DNA from: Bacteroidales bacterium
GTDB taxonomy: Bacteria; Bacteroidota; Bacteroidia; Bacteroidales; UBA932
DNA: 64,000 nt
Reading direction: 5' to 3'
Assembly: GCA_017458145.1 (NCBI GenBank)
Contig: JAFTGA010000001.1
Span: forward strand, 1-64,000
Shown: one piece after another, positions 26,553 to 35,377 of the stretch
How the letters are laid out: the number at the start of each line of letters is the position of its first letter
How positions within the stretch are numbered: position 1 is the stretch's first letter
The notes under the pieces: model-generated
Databases searched by the model: none
Seen by the model: only the letters and a program-made list of their open reading frames with translations
What the model was told of the DNA's origin: nothing
Translations under genes and position numbers: made by a program

Positions 26553-29500
26553 ATGAACGAGAAGAAATTTACCTTGTGGAACCGGATCTGTGCGGCCGTC
26601 GCATTCGTGGTGTCGACCGTCACGTATCTGCTCACCATAGAGCCCTCCGCCTCCTACTGGGACTGCGGCGAGTTCATCGCATCTTCCTATAAACTCGAAG
26701 TGGGGCACCCGCCGGGGAACCCGGTCTTCCAGCTTTTCGCCCGGATTTTCACCCTGTTGGGTGACAACATGCATGCGGCGATTCTCGTCAATGCAATGAG
26801 TGCGCTGTGCTCCGGGCTGACGATTTTCTTCCTGTACCTGACGGTCGTCTGGCTCGCGAAACGTCTGGTCCGCCCGGCTGCGGACGGGACCTATGCGCCC
26901 GGCCAGGCCGTGGCCATCTTCGGGTCGGGGCTCGTGGGCGCGCTGGTGTATGCCTTCTCGGACACCTTCTGGTTCTCCGCCGTGGAGGGGGAGGTGTATG
27001 CGATGTCCTCGCTGTTCACCGCCGCCGTGTTCTGGCTGATGACGGTGTGGTATGACCGGGCCGAAGAGCCGCACGCCCTGCGTTGGATCGTGCTGATCGC
27101 CTTCTTGATGGGCCTGAGCATCGGCGTGCACCTGCTGAACCTGCTCGCCATTCCCGCCCTGGTCTTCATGTATTATTACCGCCGGCGCGAGGACGCTCCC
27201 TTCACGTTCTGGGAGCTGGTCAAGGTATTCGGCGTCGGCGTGCTGATCCTGGGCCTGCTCTTCTTCCTGTTCATTCCCTACCTGCCCAAGATGGCGGCCT
27301 ATTTCGACCTGTTCTTCGTCAATACGCTGGGCCTGCCGTACAATGTCGGCGCCGCCTTCTTCCTGGCCGCGCTGCTGGGCCTGCTCTTCTGGGGCCTGTT
27401 CCGGACGCAGAAGAAAGAGAAGGTGTTCCTGAACACGGTGCTGCTCTGCACCACCACGATCGTGATCGGCTTTTCGATCTTCAGCATCGACATCATCCGC
27501 TCCTGCGCCAAGACCCCGACCAACGAATACCAGCCGGACAATGCGTTCACGCTCGTCCGCTACCTGTCCCGCGAACAGTACGGGTCCACGCCGCTCCTCT
27601 ACGGGCAGTATTACGGCGCGCCCTATGATCTCAAGAACTCGACCTACTGGGCGCCGCTGGACGGCAGGTACAAGAAGGTCGAAGGCCCGGTGGACGCCAG
27701 CTACAAGTCCTCCGGAAAGATGCTCTTCCCGCGCATGTGGAGCACCAGCCCCGACGGGAGCTACGAGCGCTTCTATGAGACCTATACGAACGGGAAAGGA
27801 CGGCGCGTGGCCGGTGCGAGCTACCGCAAGCCCACGATGGGCACCAACCTGCTCTTCTTTTTCGACTATCAGCTGAACTGGATGTACTGGCGCTATTTCA
27901 TGTGGAATTTCGTCGGCCGCCAGAACCAGATCCATTCCCCGAATCCGGGCGATATCTTCCACGGCAACTGGGAGAGCGGCGTGAAGTTCATCGACAATCT
28001 GCGCCTGGGCGACCAGAGCGACGCGCCGGCGGTGCTGGCGGAGGACAAGGGCAAGAACCATTATTTCTTCCTGCCGCTGCTGCTGGGCCTGCTGGGCCTG
28101 TTCTTCCAGTTCGACCGCGACAAGCGCGGCTGCTGGCTGACCTTCCTGATGTTCTTCATGACCGGCATCGCCATCGTGCTTTACCTGAACCAGCCGCCTT
28201 ATCAGGTGCGCGAGCGCGACTACGCCTACGCCGGTTCGTTCTATTTCTTCAGCGCCTGGTGCGGCCTGTCCGTGGCGGCGCTTTATACCTGGATCGACGA
28301 GGCCCGCAAGGGCCGCGGCGGCCTGCTGACCGCCGGGGTGCTGGCCGGGGCGTGCCTGCTGGTCCCCGTGCAGATGGCCGCCCAGAACTGGGACGACCAC
28401 GACCGTTCGAACCGCCGTACGGCGGTGGAGATGGCCCGCAACTACCTCAATTCGGTGGGGAAGAACGGCATCCTGATCACCCACGGCGACAACGACACCT
28501 TCCCGCTCTGGTACGCCCAGGAAGTGGAGGACGTGCGTACGGACGTGCGCATCTGCAACACCTCGCTGCTGGGAACGGACTGGCACATCGACCAGATGAA
28601 ATGGGCCGTCAACGAGTCCGCTCCGCTGCCGCTGTCGGTCGGTCCGGACCAGTATCTCTACGGCACCAACGAGTATATCCCGATCTACGACACGCAGGAG
28701 CGGGAGATGACCATCCAGGAAGTGATGGCCGTCTTCAAGCACCCGCAGATCAAGGCCCCGATGACCAGCGGCCGCAAGGTGGACTACATCCCTTCGCGCC
28801 GGATCGTGATCCCGGTGAACCGGGAAAACGTCATCAAGTCTGGCATCCTGGATGCGAAGTACGCGGAGCAGATCCCCGATTCGATCGTGTTCACGATCAG
28901 CAAGGACAAGGACTACCTCAGCAAGCCCGAACTCTTCCTGCTGGACCTGCTCGCCGGCTATGAGTGGGACCGCCCGCTGCATCTGCTCAACATGGGCGGG
29001 GACCTGAACATCGGCATCAAGGAGTACCTCGAGTACTGCGGCTATTCCTTCAAGTTCGTCCCGATCAAGAACAAGACCACGACTACCGAAGCCGGGTTCG
29101 TGGATCCGGACGAACTGTACCGCCTGATGACGGAGACCTACAGCTGGGACGCCCTGGCGCGGGATGACTATTTCATTGATTACCAGAATATGTACACCCA
29201 CCTCGGCGTGATGTCCGTGCGGAATCTTTTCGTCACCTGCGCCGATGTCTTCCTCAAGGCCGGCCAGGACGGGCGGGCCCTGGAGATGGTGGACAAGTGC
29301 GTGGAAGTGATGCAGCACTATCCGCTGGAGACGATTCCGCTCGGTTTCTCGGGCAACGATTATATGGTCATTTCGCTGATCGAGGACTATTACAAGCTCG
29401 GCCAGGGTGAGAAAGCCCGCCAGCTGGCGATGCAGATGGGCTCCGAACTGCTGGCCACCGCCAAGTTCTATCTCGAGTTCTACGACTGGGCGCGGGATGA

Positions 29501-29639
29501 GTTCGAAATGACGGGCCAGTATGTCTACTTCCTTGCGGACGTGCTCAAGGCCGGCGGTGACGCCGATCTGTCGAAGGCCCTCTCCGATGGGCTTGTCGCC
29601 CTGGTTGACACGGCCGCGGAGGCGCTGGGGGATTCTTGA
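26553..29639 (+). CDS. DUF2723 family membrane protein, TMEM260-like GT-C glycosyltransferase with C-terminal TPR-like region
   Basis: A 1028-aa multi-spanning membrane protein. The first 560 residues carry about 12 hydrophobic segments. The N-terminal loop SYWDCGEFIASSYKLEVGHPP is the diagnostic DUF2723 motif, whose acidic residues correspond to the GT-C catalytic site. Human TMEM260 of this family is a protein O-mannosyltransferase; Bacteroidota homologues are candidates for protein O-glycosylation, but the substrate here is unknown. Residues about 600-1028 form a soluble, helical periplasmic part. The gene ends 2 nt before the convergent RlmI-like gene. Confidence 0.85.
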   Translation: MNEKKFTLWNRICAAVAFVVSTVTYLLTIEPSASYWDCGEFIASSYKLEVGHPPGNPVFQLFARIFTLLGDNMHAAILVNAMSALCSGLTIFFLYLTVVWLAKRLVRPAADGTYAPGQAVAIFGSGLVGALVYAFSDTFWFSAVEGEVYAMSSLFTAAVFWLMTVWYDRAEEPHALRWIVLIAFLMGLSIGVHLLNLLAIPALVFMYYYRRREDAPFTFWELVKVFGVGVLILGLLFFLFIPYLPKMAAYFDLFFVNTLGLPYNVGAAFFLAALLGLLFWGLFRTQKKEKVFLNTVLLCTTTIVIGFSIFSIDIIRSCAKTPTNEYQPDNAFTLVRYLSREQYGSTPLLYGQYYGAPYDLKNSTYWAPLDGRYKKVEGPVDASYKSSGKMLFPRMWSTSPDGSYERFYETYTNGKGRRVAGASYRKPTMGTNLLFFFDYQLNWMYWRYFMWNFVGRQNQIHSPNPGDIFHGNWESGVKFIDNLRLGDQSDAPAVLAEDKGKNHYFFLPLLLGLLGLFFQFDRDKRGCWLTFLMFFMTGIAIVLYLNQPPYQVRERDYAYAGSFYFFSAWCGLSVAALYTWIDEARKGRGGLLTAGVLAGACLLVPVQMAAQNWDDHDRSNRRTAVEMARNYLNSVGKNGILITHGDNDTFPLWYAQEVEDVRTDVRICNTSLLGTDWHIDQMKWAVNESAPLPLSVGPDQYLYGTNEYIPIYDTQEREMTIQEVMAVFKHPQIKAPMTSGRKVDYIPSRRIVIPVNRENVIKSGILDAKYAEQIPDSIVFTISKDKDYLSKPELFLLDLLAGYEWDRPLHLLNMGGDLNIGIKEYLEYCGYSFKFVPIKNKTTTTEAGFVDPDELYRLMTETYSWDALARDDYFIDYQNMYTHLGVMSVRNLFVTCADVFLKAGQDGRALEMVDKCVEVMQHYPLETIPLGFSGNDYMVISLIEDYYKLGQGEKARQLAMQMGSELLATAKFYLEFYDWARDEFEMTGQYVYFLADVLKAGGDADLSKALSDGLVALVDTAAEALGDS

Positions 29640-29641
29640 CG

Positions 29642-30547
29642 CTACCGCGTCATCCGCACGACGATCGAGAGCGGAAGGGCTTTGCCGAAGCGGTCATTCA
29701 GCGCGAGCTCGCCGCTCTCCAGGGACACCGTGTGCATCGCCTGGCGCACGACGGTCTCGCCCAGCAGGGCGGAGTAGCCGTTGGAGTAGAGGTTGAGGAC
29801 CAGGAAGGCGTCCTGCGGGGCGAGGATCTCCCCGACCGAGCGGAGCATCCCGAAGAGACACTCGTCCAGTTTCCATTTCTCGCCGTCCGGGCCATGCCCG
29901 TAGGCGGGCGGATCGAGGATGATGCCGTCGTAGCGGTTGCCGCGGCGGGCTTCCCGCTGCGCGAATTTCATCGCATCCTCCACCACCCAGCGGATGCCGT
30001 ACAGCCCGCTGTGCTCCATATTCCCCCGGGCCCAGGTGACCACCTGCCGGACGGAGTCAAGGTGCGTCACGTCGGCCCCGGCTGCCTTGGCGGAGAGCGA
30101 GGCCCCGCCCGTATAGGCGAACAGGTTCAGCACGCGCGGAGCTCGGCCCTGTTTCTGCGCGAGGGTGCGTGTCTGCCGGTAGATCCAGTCCCAGTTGGGG
30201 GCCTGCTCCGGGAACACGCCCACGTGCTTGAAGGAAGTGAGGCCCAGGCGCAGGTCCATCTTGAGCCCGTCGGCGTTGTGATAGCCGATGTGCCACTGGT
30301 CATCCATCTTCTTGAGGCGGTTCCAGGTGCCGCTGTCCTCCTTGCCGGCCTTGCCGAATCCGGCGCCGGGGGTGAAGGTCGTGTGCGCCAGGCGGCGCCA
30401 TTCCGCCTCTGGCAGGGATTTGTCCCACAGGGCTTTGGGCTCGGGCCGGGCCAGGATATAGGCGCCGAAGCGCTCGAGCTTTTCGCCGTTTCCGGAGTCC
30501 AGCAACTCATAGTCTTTCCAATATCCTGCTGGGAATTCTGCTGCCAT
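29642..30547 (-). CDS. Class I SAM-dependent methyltransferase, RlmI/RlmK-like C-terminal type
   Basis: The Rossmann fold shows motif I VLNLFAYTGGASL, the acidic residue after strand 2 (THLDSVRQVVTWARGN), and motif IV ILDPPAYGHGPDGEKW, which is typical of the RlmI family of 23S rRNA cytosine-C5 methyltransferases. The N-terminal PUA domain of full RlmI is absent; instead about 90 residues of a different N-terminal region (FGAYILARPEPKALWDK) are present. The frame opens at 30649, but the -7 box at 30568-30575 lies downstream of that, so ATG 30547 (MAAEFPAGYW, 301 aa) is the start. The RNA target is an inference. Confidence 0.85.
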   Translation of the reverse strand: MAAEFPAGYWKDYELLDSGNGEKLERFGAYILARPEPKALWDKSLPEAEWRRLAHTTFTPGAGFGKAGKEDSGTWNRLKKMDDQWHIGYHNADGLKMDLRLGLTSFKHVGVFPEQAPNWDWIYRQTRTLAQKQGRAPRVLNLFAYTGGASLSAKAAGADVTHLDSVRQVVTWARGNMEHSGLYGIRWVVEDAMKFAQREARRGNRYDGIILDPPAYGHGPDGEKWKLDECLFGMLRSVGEILAPQDAFLVLNLYSNGYSALLGETVVRQAMHTVSLESGELALNDRFGKALPLSIVVRMTR

Positions 30548-30567
30548 ATTCTTTTTTGATTTTTCTG

Positions 30568-30575
30568 CAAAGATA
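30568..30575 (-). promoter_or_regulatory. -7 promoter element for the RlmI-like gene
   Basis: TATCTTTG on the minus strand, 20 nt before ATG 30547. It is only 2 bp from the plus-strand -7 box, so the divergent promoters cannot be occupied at once. Confidence 0.65.
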
Positions 30576-30577
30576 GT

Positions 30578-30585
30578 TAAATTTG
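30578..30585 (+). promoter_or_regulatory. -7 promoter element for the restriction-modification gene
   Basis: TAAATTTG, 38 nt before ATG 30624. It is the same box as that of pgk (32855-32862) in the second repeat copy. Confidence 0.6.
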
Positions 30586-30623
30586 TCAGGTATATAGTTG
30601 TCATAATAATTAACGCCATTGCC

Positions 30624-32825
30624 ATGTCAATTGCTGTCAGCGAGACCATAACGGAGAATTTGTTCAGGGAGTTTTATGGCGTGGATTGTTTTATTGAAAA
30701 AAGCGCCATTCCCGAATCCTGCGGCTTTATCTCAAAAAAGTCATCAGGCCACACCGGATATCCGGATTTCTATAAGGATCTGCGGCAGGAAGGTTTCGTT
30801 ATCATCGTGGAGGCAAAAGCCGTGGATTTTGAACAGGCTTGCCGGGAGGTGCGCTTTTACATGGAAAACAACACCATTGACTGTGACAAGATAGGCATTG
30901 CCATATCCGGACAGGACAGCTACAATTACCAGGCGGCGTTGTTTTTGTTGAAGGATGGCTCCAACTGCACGGAATTGGCAACGGATGGCAAGTTGCTTCC
31001 GTTGGACGATATCCGCAGGAGGTATCGGCTGGAGAAATATGGAGAGTGCGTTTCTACCGAGAGCCTGGTCAGGAGTTTGAAGTCGCTCAACAAAAAATTC
31101 AACAACGAAAATATCAAGGATACAGAACGCAGTCTGTTCTTTGCAGGACTCATGATAGCCCTTAAGGATCCCACGTTTATCCATACGTATCGCAGTATAC
31201 AAGCGCCATCCCCGGAAGAAGGACGCCTGCTGGAGGCACACAATCTGAACAATGCCATTTTGGATGCCATTGTACGCCAGATTTCCGGCAAGACCAACAA
31301 CCTCTCCAAGGAGTATAACTGGAAAGACCGTTTTTCTTTTATAAAAAATATTGATTTTGCGCTGCGGGATTATGTGCTGCTGATTTCCGAGGTTGAAGAG
31401 AATGTATTTCGCCCGTTCCGGATGGATGAAAAGCAGGATATCCTGGGCCGTGCCTATAAGATTTTTCTATCCCGGGCCGGAAAGGTGGAGAACAAGAATA
31501 TCATCCTTACTCCGGACCACATCAAGGAACTGATGGTGGAACTGGCCAGGTTGGATGTCCGTGATGTCGTGCTGGACACGTGTACGGGGTCCGGCGGTTT
31601 TCTGATGGAGGCCATGGAAGTGATGATAAAAATGGCAAAGGGCAATGGCGAAACGATAAACAGGATCAAGGAGAAGCAACTTGTCGGGTTTGAAATAGAT
31701 CCTACACTGTTCGCACTTGCGTGCTCCAATATGTTCCTGCATGGAGACGGTCGCACCAACCTTGTTTTCGGGAGCAGTCTCGCTAAGGAAGGAGACATTG
31801 TATTCAATGCCATCAGGCAATTGCAACCCACCAAGTGCATTATCAATCCTCCGTATGAGAACAATGCTCCCATTGAGTTTACGATCAAAGCCTTGCAGTA
31901 TCTGGAGCCCAACGGGAAACTGATCGTCATTATGCCTACTCCTACTTTGAACAAAAATCTGGGAGGAAAAACCGAGCAAGTGTTGAAGATGGCCAAGTTG
32001 GATTTTGTCATCAAGATGCCCAACAACTTGTTTGCCGAGCAGCAACGGTCCGTCAATACTTCCATTTTCGGCTTTACGAAGACGCCGCACAACCCGGCCG
32101 ATAAAGTCATCTTTTACAATATGGAAGACGATGGTCATGTGAGTGTGCAGCACAAAGGACGTGTGGACAAATACGGGCGGTGGCCGGAAATCAAGAAAAA
32201 AGTGACAGGCTGCATTCTTCATGGGGATGATGTCGAAGCCGATTACAGGAAAAAACTGATATACGATGGTGATATCCTGAACTGTTACGGCTTAAATGAC
32301 CATCGGGAGTCGAAGCATGAAGTTGTCCGGATGTGCGATTTGTTTACCTATGAAAAAGGTTCGCTTGCCAGCAGCGACAGCACCCCCGGCGACTATGATT
32401 TTATAACGGCTTCCGAAGAATGGAAAACAAATGCCGATTATGACCACGATGAGGAAGCGCTTGTCTATGCGGTTGCTGCAGGAGGCTCTTTAGGACGTTG
32501 CCACTATGTGAACGGGAAATTTGTCGCCAGTAATTTGTGTATCATCATGACGCCCCGGGAAGCATCCGGCTACCCGCTCAATCTGCAGTTTTATTCCCTT
32601 TATCTTAACGCTATTCGGAAACAGGTTGTCAACGACCTGGCTGACGGTACTTCGAAACCCACCATCAATCCGGGAGACCTGATGCAGTATTATGTGGAAT
32701 ATTTTCCTGTTTCGGTACAAGACCGGATTGTAAAGCAGTATCACGAGAAGGTGCTGAAACTGCGGATGAAACTGTCAAAGGAGGAAGAGGATTTTTCCCG
32801 GACATTCAACGAAGCGGTGTTGTAA
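30624..32825 (+). CDS. Single-polypeptide restriction-modification enzyme (Type IIG/BcgI-like: nuclease, N6-adenine methyltransferase, one specificity domain)
   Basis: A 733-aa fused enzyme. Residues about 1-110 look like a PD-(D/E)xK nuclease: YPD (D48) and VEAK (E63, K65). Residues about 150-310 resemble the HsdM helical domain (GRAYKIFLS). The methyltransferase core has motif I DTCTGSGGF (318-326) and motif IV NPPY (408-411), the gamma class N6-adenine type. Residues about 565-733 form one HsdS-like target-recognition domain with GSLGRCHYVNGKFVASNLCI and a terminal helix. The architecture predicts that one protein both cuts and methylates a short target. The gene stands alone, with no separate R or S gene, is visibly more A/T-rich than its neighbours, and lies between direct repeats, all suggesting acquisition. 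Cleavage activity is inferred. Confidence 0.87.
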   Translation: MSIAVSETITENLFREFYGVDCFIEKSAIPESCGFISKKSSGHTGYPDFYKDLRQEGFVIIVEAKAVDFEQACREVRFYMENNTIDCDKIGIAISGQDSYNYQAALFLLKDGSNCTELATDGKLLPLDDIRRRYRLEKYGECVSTESLVRSLKSLNKKFNNENIKDTERSLFFAGLMIALKDPTFIHTYRSIQAPSPEEGRLLEAHNLNNAILDAIVRQISGKTNNLSKEYNWKDRFSFIKNIDFALRDYVLLISEVEENVFRPFRMDEKQDILGRAYKIFLSRAGKVENKNIILTPDHIKELMVELARLDVRDVVLDTCTGSGGFLMEAMEVMIKMAKGNGETINRIKEKQLVGFEIDPTLFALACSNMFLHGDGRTNLVFGSSLAKEGDIVFNAIRQLQPTKCIINPPYENNAPIEFTIKALQYLEPNGKLIVIMPTPTLNKNLGGKTEQVLKMAKLDFVIKMPNNLFAEQQRSVNTSIFGFTKTPHNPADKVIFYNMEDDGHVSVQHKGRVDKYGRWPEIKKKVTGCILHGDDVEADYRKKLIYDGDILNCYGLNDHRESKHEVVRMCDLFTYEKGSLASSDSTPGDYDFITASEEWKTNADYDHDEEALVYAVAAGGSLGRCHYVNGKFVASNLCIIMTPREASGYPLNLQFYSLYLNAIRKQVVNDLADGTSKPTINPGDLMQYYVEYFPVSVQDRIVKQYHEKVLKLRMKLSKEEEDFSRTFNEAVL

Positions 32826-32833
32826 GGCCGGTT

Positions 32834-32862
32834 GATATTTTCTGTAAAGATAGCTAAATTTG
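32834..32862. repeat. Right copy of the direct repeat flanking the restriction-modification gene
   Basis: It starts GATATTTTCTGTAAAGATAG and ends CTAAATTTG, 26 of 29 aligned positions identical with 30558-30585. In this copy the minus-strand -7 box has decayed to TATCTTTA, while the plus-strand box that serves pgk is intact. Confidence 0.8.
32855..32862 (+). promoter_or_regulatory. -7 promoter element for pgk
   Basis: TAAATTTG, 31 nt before ATG 32894. Confidence 0.6.
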
Positions 32863-32893
32863 CAAATTGGACACATATTAAATCATAATATCC

Positions 32894-34147
32894 ATGCAAC
32901 AATTCATTGAAAAGTACGATTTCAAAGGCAAGAAAGCCATCGTGCGCGTGGACTTCAATGTTCCGCTCAACGAGAAGTTCGAGATCACGGACGACACCCG
33001 CATCCGCCGGGCCATGCCGACCCTCAAGAAGGTCCTCGCCGGTGGTGGCTCCCTGATTATCATGTCTCACCTCGGACGTCCGAAGGGTGTGGCTGACAAG
33101 TTCTCCCTGCGCCACATCGTGGATCACGTGGCCGAGTGCCTCGGCGCGCCGGTGAAGTTCGCTCCGGACTGCCAGAAGGCCCAGGCCGAAGTGGCGGCGC
33201 TGAAGCCGGGCGAAGCCTTGCTGCTCGAGAACCTCCGCTTCTATGCCGAGGAGGAAGGCAAACCCCGCGGGCTGGCCGAGGATGCCTCCGACGAGGAGAA
33301 GAAGGCCGCCAAGAAAGCCGTCAAGGAGAGCCAGAAAGACTTCGTCAAGACCCTCGCGTCCTACGCCGACTGCTATATCAACGACGCTTTCGGCACGGCT
33401 CACCGCGCCCACGGTTCCACCGCCCTCATCGCCGACTACTTCCCCGACGACAAGATGTTCGGCTACCTGATGGAAGGTGAGATCAAGGCCATCGACAACG
33501 TGCTCAAGAACGCCCGGCACCCCTTCACCGCCATCATCGGCGGCTCCAAGGTCTCCTCGAAGCTCGCCGTGCTCGAGAACATGCTGGAGAAGGTGGACAA
33601 CCTGATCATCGGCGGCGGCATGGGCTATACCTTCATCAAGGCCCAGGGCGGCCGGATCGGCAACTCCCTGCACGAGGACGACCTGATGCCGCAGGCACTC
33701 GAGATCCTGGCCAAGGCCAAGGAGAAGGGCGTGAAGATCTATCTCTCCTCGCAGACGGTCATCGCCGACGATTTCAGCAACGAAGCCAACACGCAGGTCG
33801 TCCCGTCCAATGCCATTCCCGAGGGTTGGGAAGGCATGGATGCCGGTGCTGAGTCGCTGGCTACCTGGAAGGAAGTCATCCTCGGCTCCAGGACCGTCCT
33901 CTGGAACGGCCCCGTCGGCGTGTTCGAGATGCCGGCCTTCGCCAAGGGAACGCTCCAGATCGCCGAAGACCTCGCAACGGCTACGGAGAAGGGCGCCTAT
34001 ACCCTTGTGGGCGGCGGCGACTCCGTGGCGGCCGTGACCCAGATGGGCTATGCCGACAAGGTGAGCTACGTCTCCACCGGCGGCGGCGCCATGCTCGAGG
34101 CCCTGGAGGGCAAGGAACTCCCCGGCATCGCTGCGATCCGCGGCTGA
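32894..34147 (+). CDS. pgk: Phosphoglycerate kinase
   Basis: Glycolytic enzyme making ATP from 1,3-bisphosphoglycerate. It has the signature [13 protein letters not shown], the basic patch MSHLGRPKG and HRAHGST, the hinge [11 protein letters not shown], and the nucleotide-binding GGGDSVAA near the C-terminus. At 417 aa it is slightly longer than the 395-aa norm because of a charged insert around residues 130-152 ([19 protein letters not shown]), seen in Bacteroidota enzymes. The gene was probably once adjacent to the divergent RlmI-like gene before the restriction-modification gene arrived. Confidence 0.97.
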   Translation: MQQFIEKYDFKGKKAIVRVDFNVPLNEKFEITDDTRIRRAMPTLKKVLAGGGSLIIMSHLGRPKGVADKFSLRHIVDHVAECLGAPVKFAPDCQKAQAEVAALKPGEALLLENLRFYAEEEGKPRGLAEDASDEEKKAAKKAVKESQKDFVKTLASYADCYINDAFGTAHRAHGSTALIADYFPDDKMFGYLMEGEIKAIDNVLKNARHPFTAIIGGSKVSSKLAVLENMLEKVDNLIIGGGMGYTFIKAQGGRIGNSLHEDDLMPQALEILAKAKEKGVKIYLSSQTVIADDFSNEANTQVVPSNAIPEGWEGMDAGAESLATWKEVILGSRTVLWNGPVGVFEMPAFAKGTLQIAEDLATATEKGAYTLVGGGDSVAAVTQMGYADKVSYVSTGGGAMLEALEGKELPGIAAIRG

Positions 34148-34180
34148 AAAAGCATTCTCTGACCTATAAATTTTATACTT

Positions 34181-35365
34181 ATGGCCTTCCAAGAAGTAAC
34201 CAAGATGAGCTATGGCAGCCGTCTCGGGAATTCCCTGCGGGGAATCATTGCCGGCCTCGTGCTTTTCATCGCTGCCACGGCGCTGCTGTGGTGGAATGAA
34301 GGGCGTGCGGTCAAGACCTCCAAGATGCTCAAGGACTCAGCCAAGGAGTGCGTGGATGTCGCCGATGTCTCTTCGGTGGATCCTGCCCTGAACGGCAAGC
34401 TGATTCACGCCACGGCCGTGGCGCAGACGGACGAGATCCTGACGGATCCGGACTACGGCATTTCGGTGAACGCCATCCGCCTGGTCCGCAATGTGGAGTA
34501 CTATCAGTGGGTGGAGGAGTCCGAGTCCGATAGCAAAGACAAGATCGGGGGCGGTCAGGAGACCGTCACGACCTACTCGTACTCCCGGCAGTGGGTGGAT
34601 TCGCCGGTCGATTCCGACGAATTCAGCGATCCGGACTATAAGGGAAGCAACACCGTGCGCGTGAATGTCGAAGACAAGACCGTCACGGCCGACAAGGTGA
34701 GCTTCGGCGGCTACGTCCTTCCGAAGTCGATGGTGGGCAGCATCCCTGCCGCCACGACCGTGAACCTGTCGCAGTCGCCCGCGAACGGCGTCGATGTTTT
34801 CGTGGTCAACAACTTTATCTATTACGGTGAGAATCCGGACACTCCGGCCGTCGGTGATGTCCGCGTGTCCTTCCTGCAGGCCGACGGCGGAGATGCTTCC
34901 ATCCTGGCCAAGGTCAACGGGAACACCTTCGAGCCGTATGTGCACAAGAACGGCAAGAGCCTCTGCGTGCTGTCGATGGGCGTCCATTCGATGGACGAGA
35001 TGTACGAGTCCCAGCGCGTGGCCAACAAGTTCCTGTCCTGGATCTTCCGCATCCTGGGCCTGCTCCTGGTGATCGCCGCCCTGCGTTCGATGTTCAGCAT
35101 CGTCGTGGCGATCCTCAAGGTTCTCCCGTTCCTGGGCAATGTGGCGCAGGTGGGCGTCAATCTGGTGACCGGCATTGTTGGTACCATCTGGACCCTGCTG
35201 GTGATCCTGGTCGCCTGGGTGGTCTGGCGGCCTGCGCTGGCCATCGTGCTGGCCGTGGCCATCTGCCTGCTGGTCGGATTCCTCATCTACAAGAGCAAAA
35301 CGGCCCCCGCGCCTGCCCCTGAGACAGCCCCTGCTGCTCCGCAGGCTCCGAAGACCGACGCTTAA
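34181..35365 (+). CDS. TMEM43 family membrane protein
   Basis: A 394-aa protein of the TMEM43/LUMA family. One transmembrane helix near 21-43 (GIIAGLVLFIAATALLWWNE) is followed by a long extracytoplasmic domain (about 45-280) with beta-rich stretches and YYQWVEES, then three or four helices (about 283-365) and an Ala/Pro-rich tail. The function in bacteria is unknown; the human relative is an inner nuclear membrane protein. An in-frame ATG at 34205 is an alternative start. It is followed without gap by a lipoprotein gene and then a secreted protein, an apparent envelope operon. Confidence 0.83.
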   Translation: MAFQEVTKMSYGSRLGNSLRGIIAGLVLFIAATALLWWNEGRAVKTSKMLKDSAKECVDVADVSSVDPALNGKLIHATAVAQTDEILTDPDYGISVNAIRLVRNVEYYQWVEESESDSKDKIGGGQETVTTYSYSRQWVDSPVDSDEFSDPDYKGSNTVRVNVEDKTVTADKVSFGGYVLPKSMVGSIPAATTVNLSQSPANGVDVFVVNNFIYYGENPDTPAVGDVRVSFLQADGGDASILAKVNGNTFEPYVHKNGKSLCVLSMGVHSMDEMYESQRVANKFLSWIFRILGLLLVIAALRSMFSIVVAILKVLPFLGNVAQVGVNLVTGIVGTIWTLLVILVAWVVWRPALAIVLAVAICLLVGFLIYKSKTAPAPAPETAPAAPQAPKTDA

Positions 35366-35377
35366 ATGGGTTCCGGA

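Larger units (their letters stand above)
30558..30585. repeat. Left copy of a 28/29-bp direct repeat flanking the restriction-modification gene
   Basis: It starts GATTTTTCTGCAAAGATAG and ends TTAAATTTG. It matches 32834-32862 with two substitutions and one 1-bp gap. It contains both divergent -7 boxes (CAAAGATA for the minus gene, TAAATTTG for the plus gene). Confidence 0.8.

Noticed and set aside
26532..29318. A 928-codon minus-strand open frame opposite the DUF2723 gene.
   Set aside because: Shadow frame with His/Glu/Arg-rich composition and no recognisable domain, whereas the plus strand has clear membrane helices and family motifs.
30586..32833. Possible prophage or larger defence island around the restriction-modification gene.
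   Set aside because: Only one foreign-looking gene is present; both flanks are housekeeping and no integrase, transposase or other defence gene is seen.
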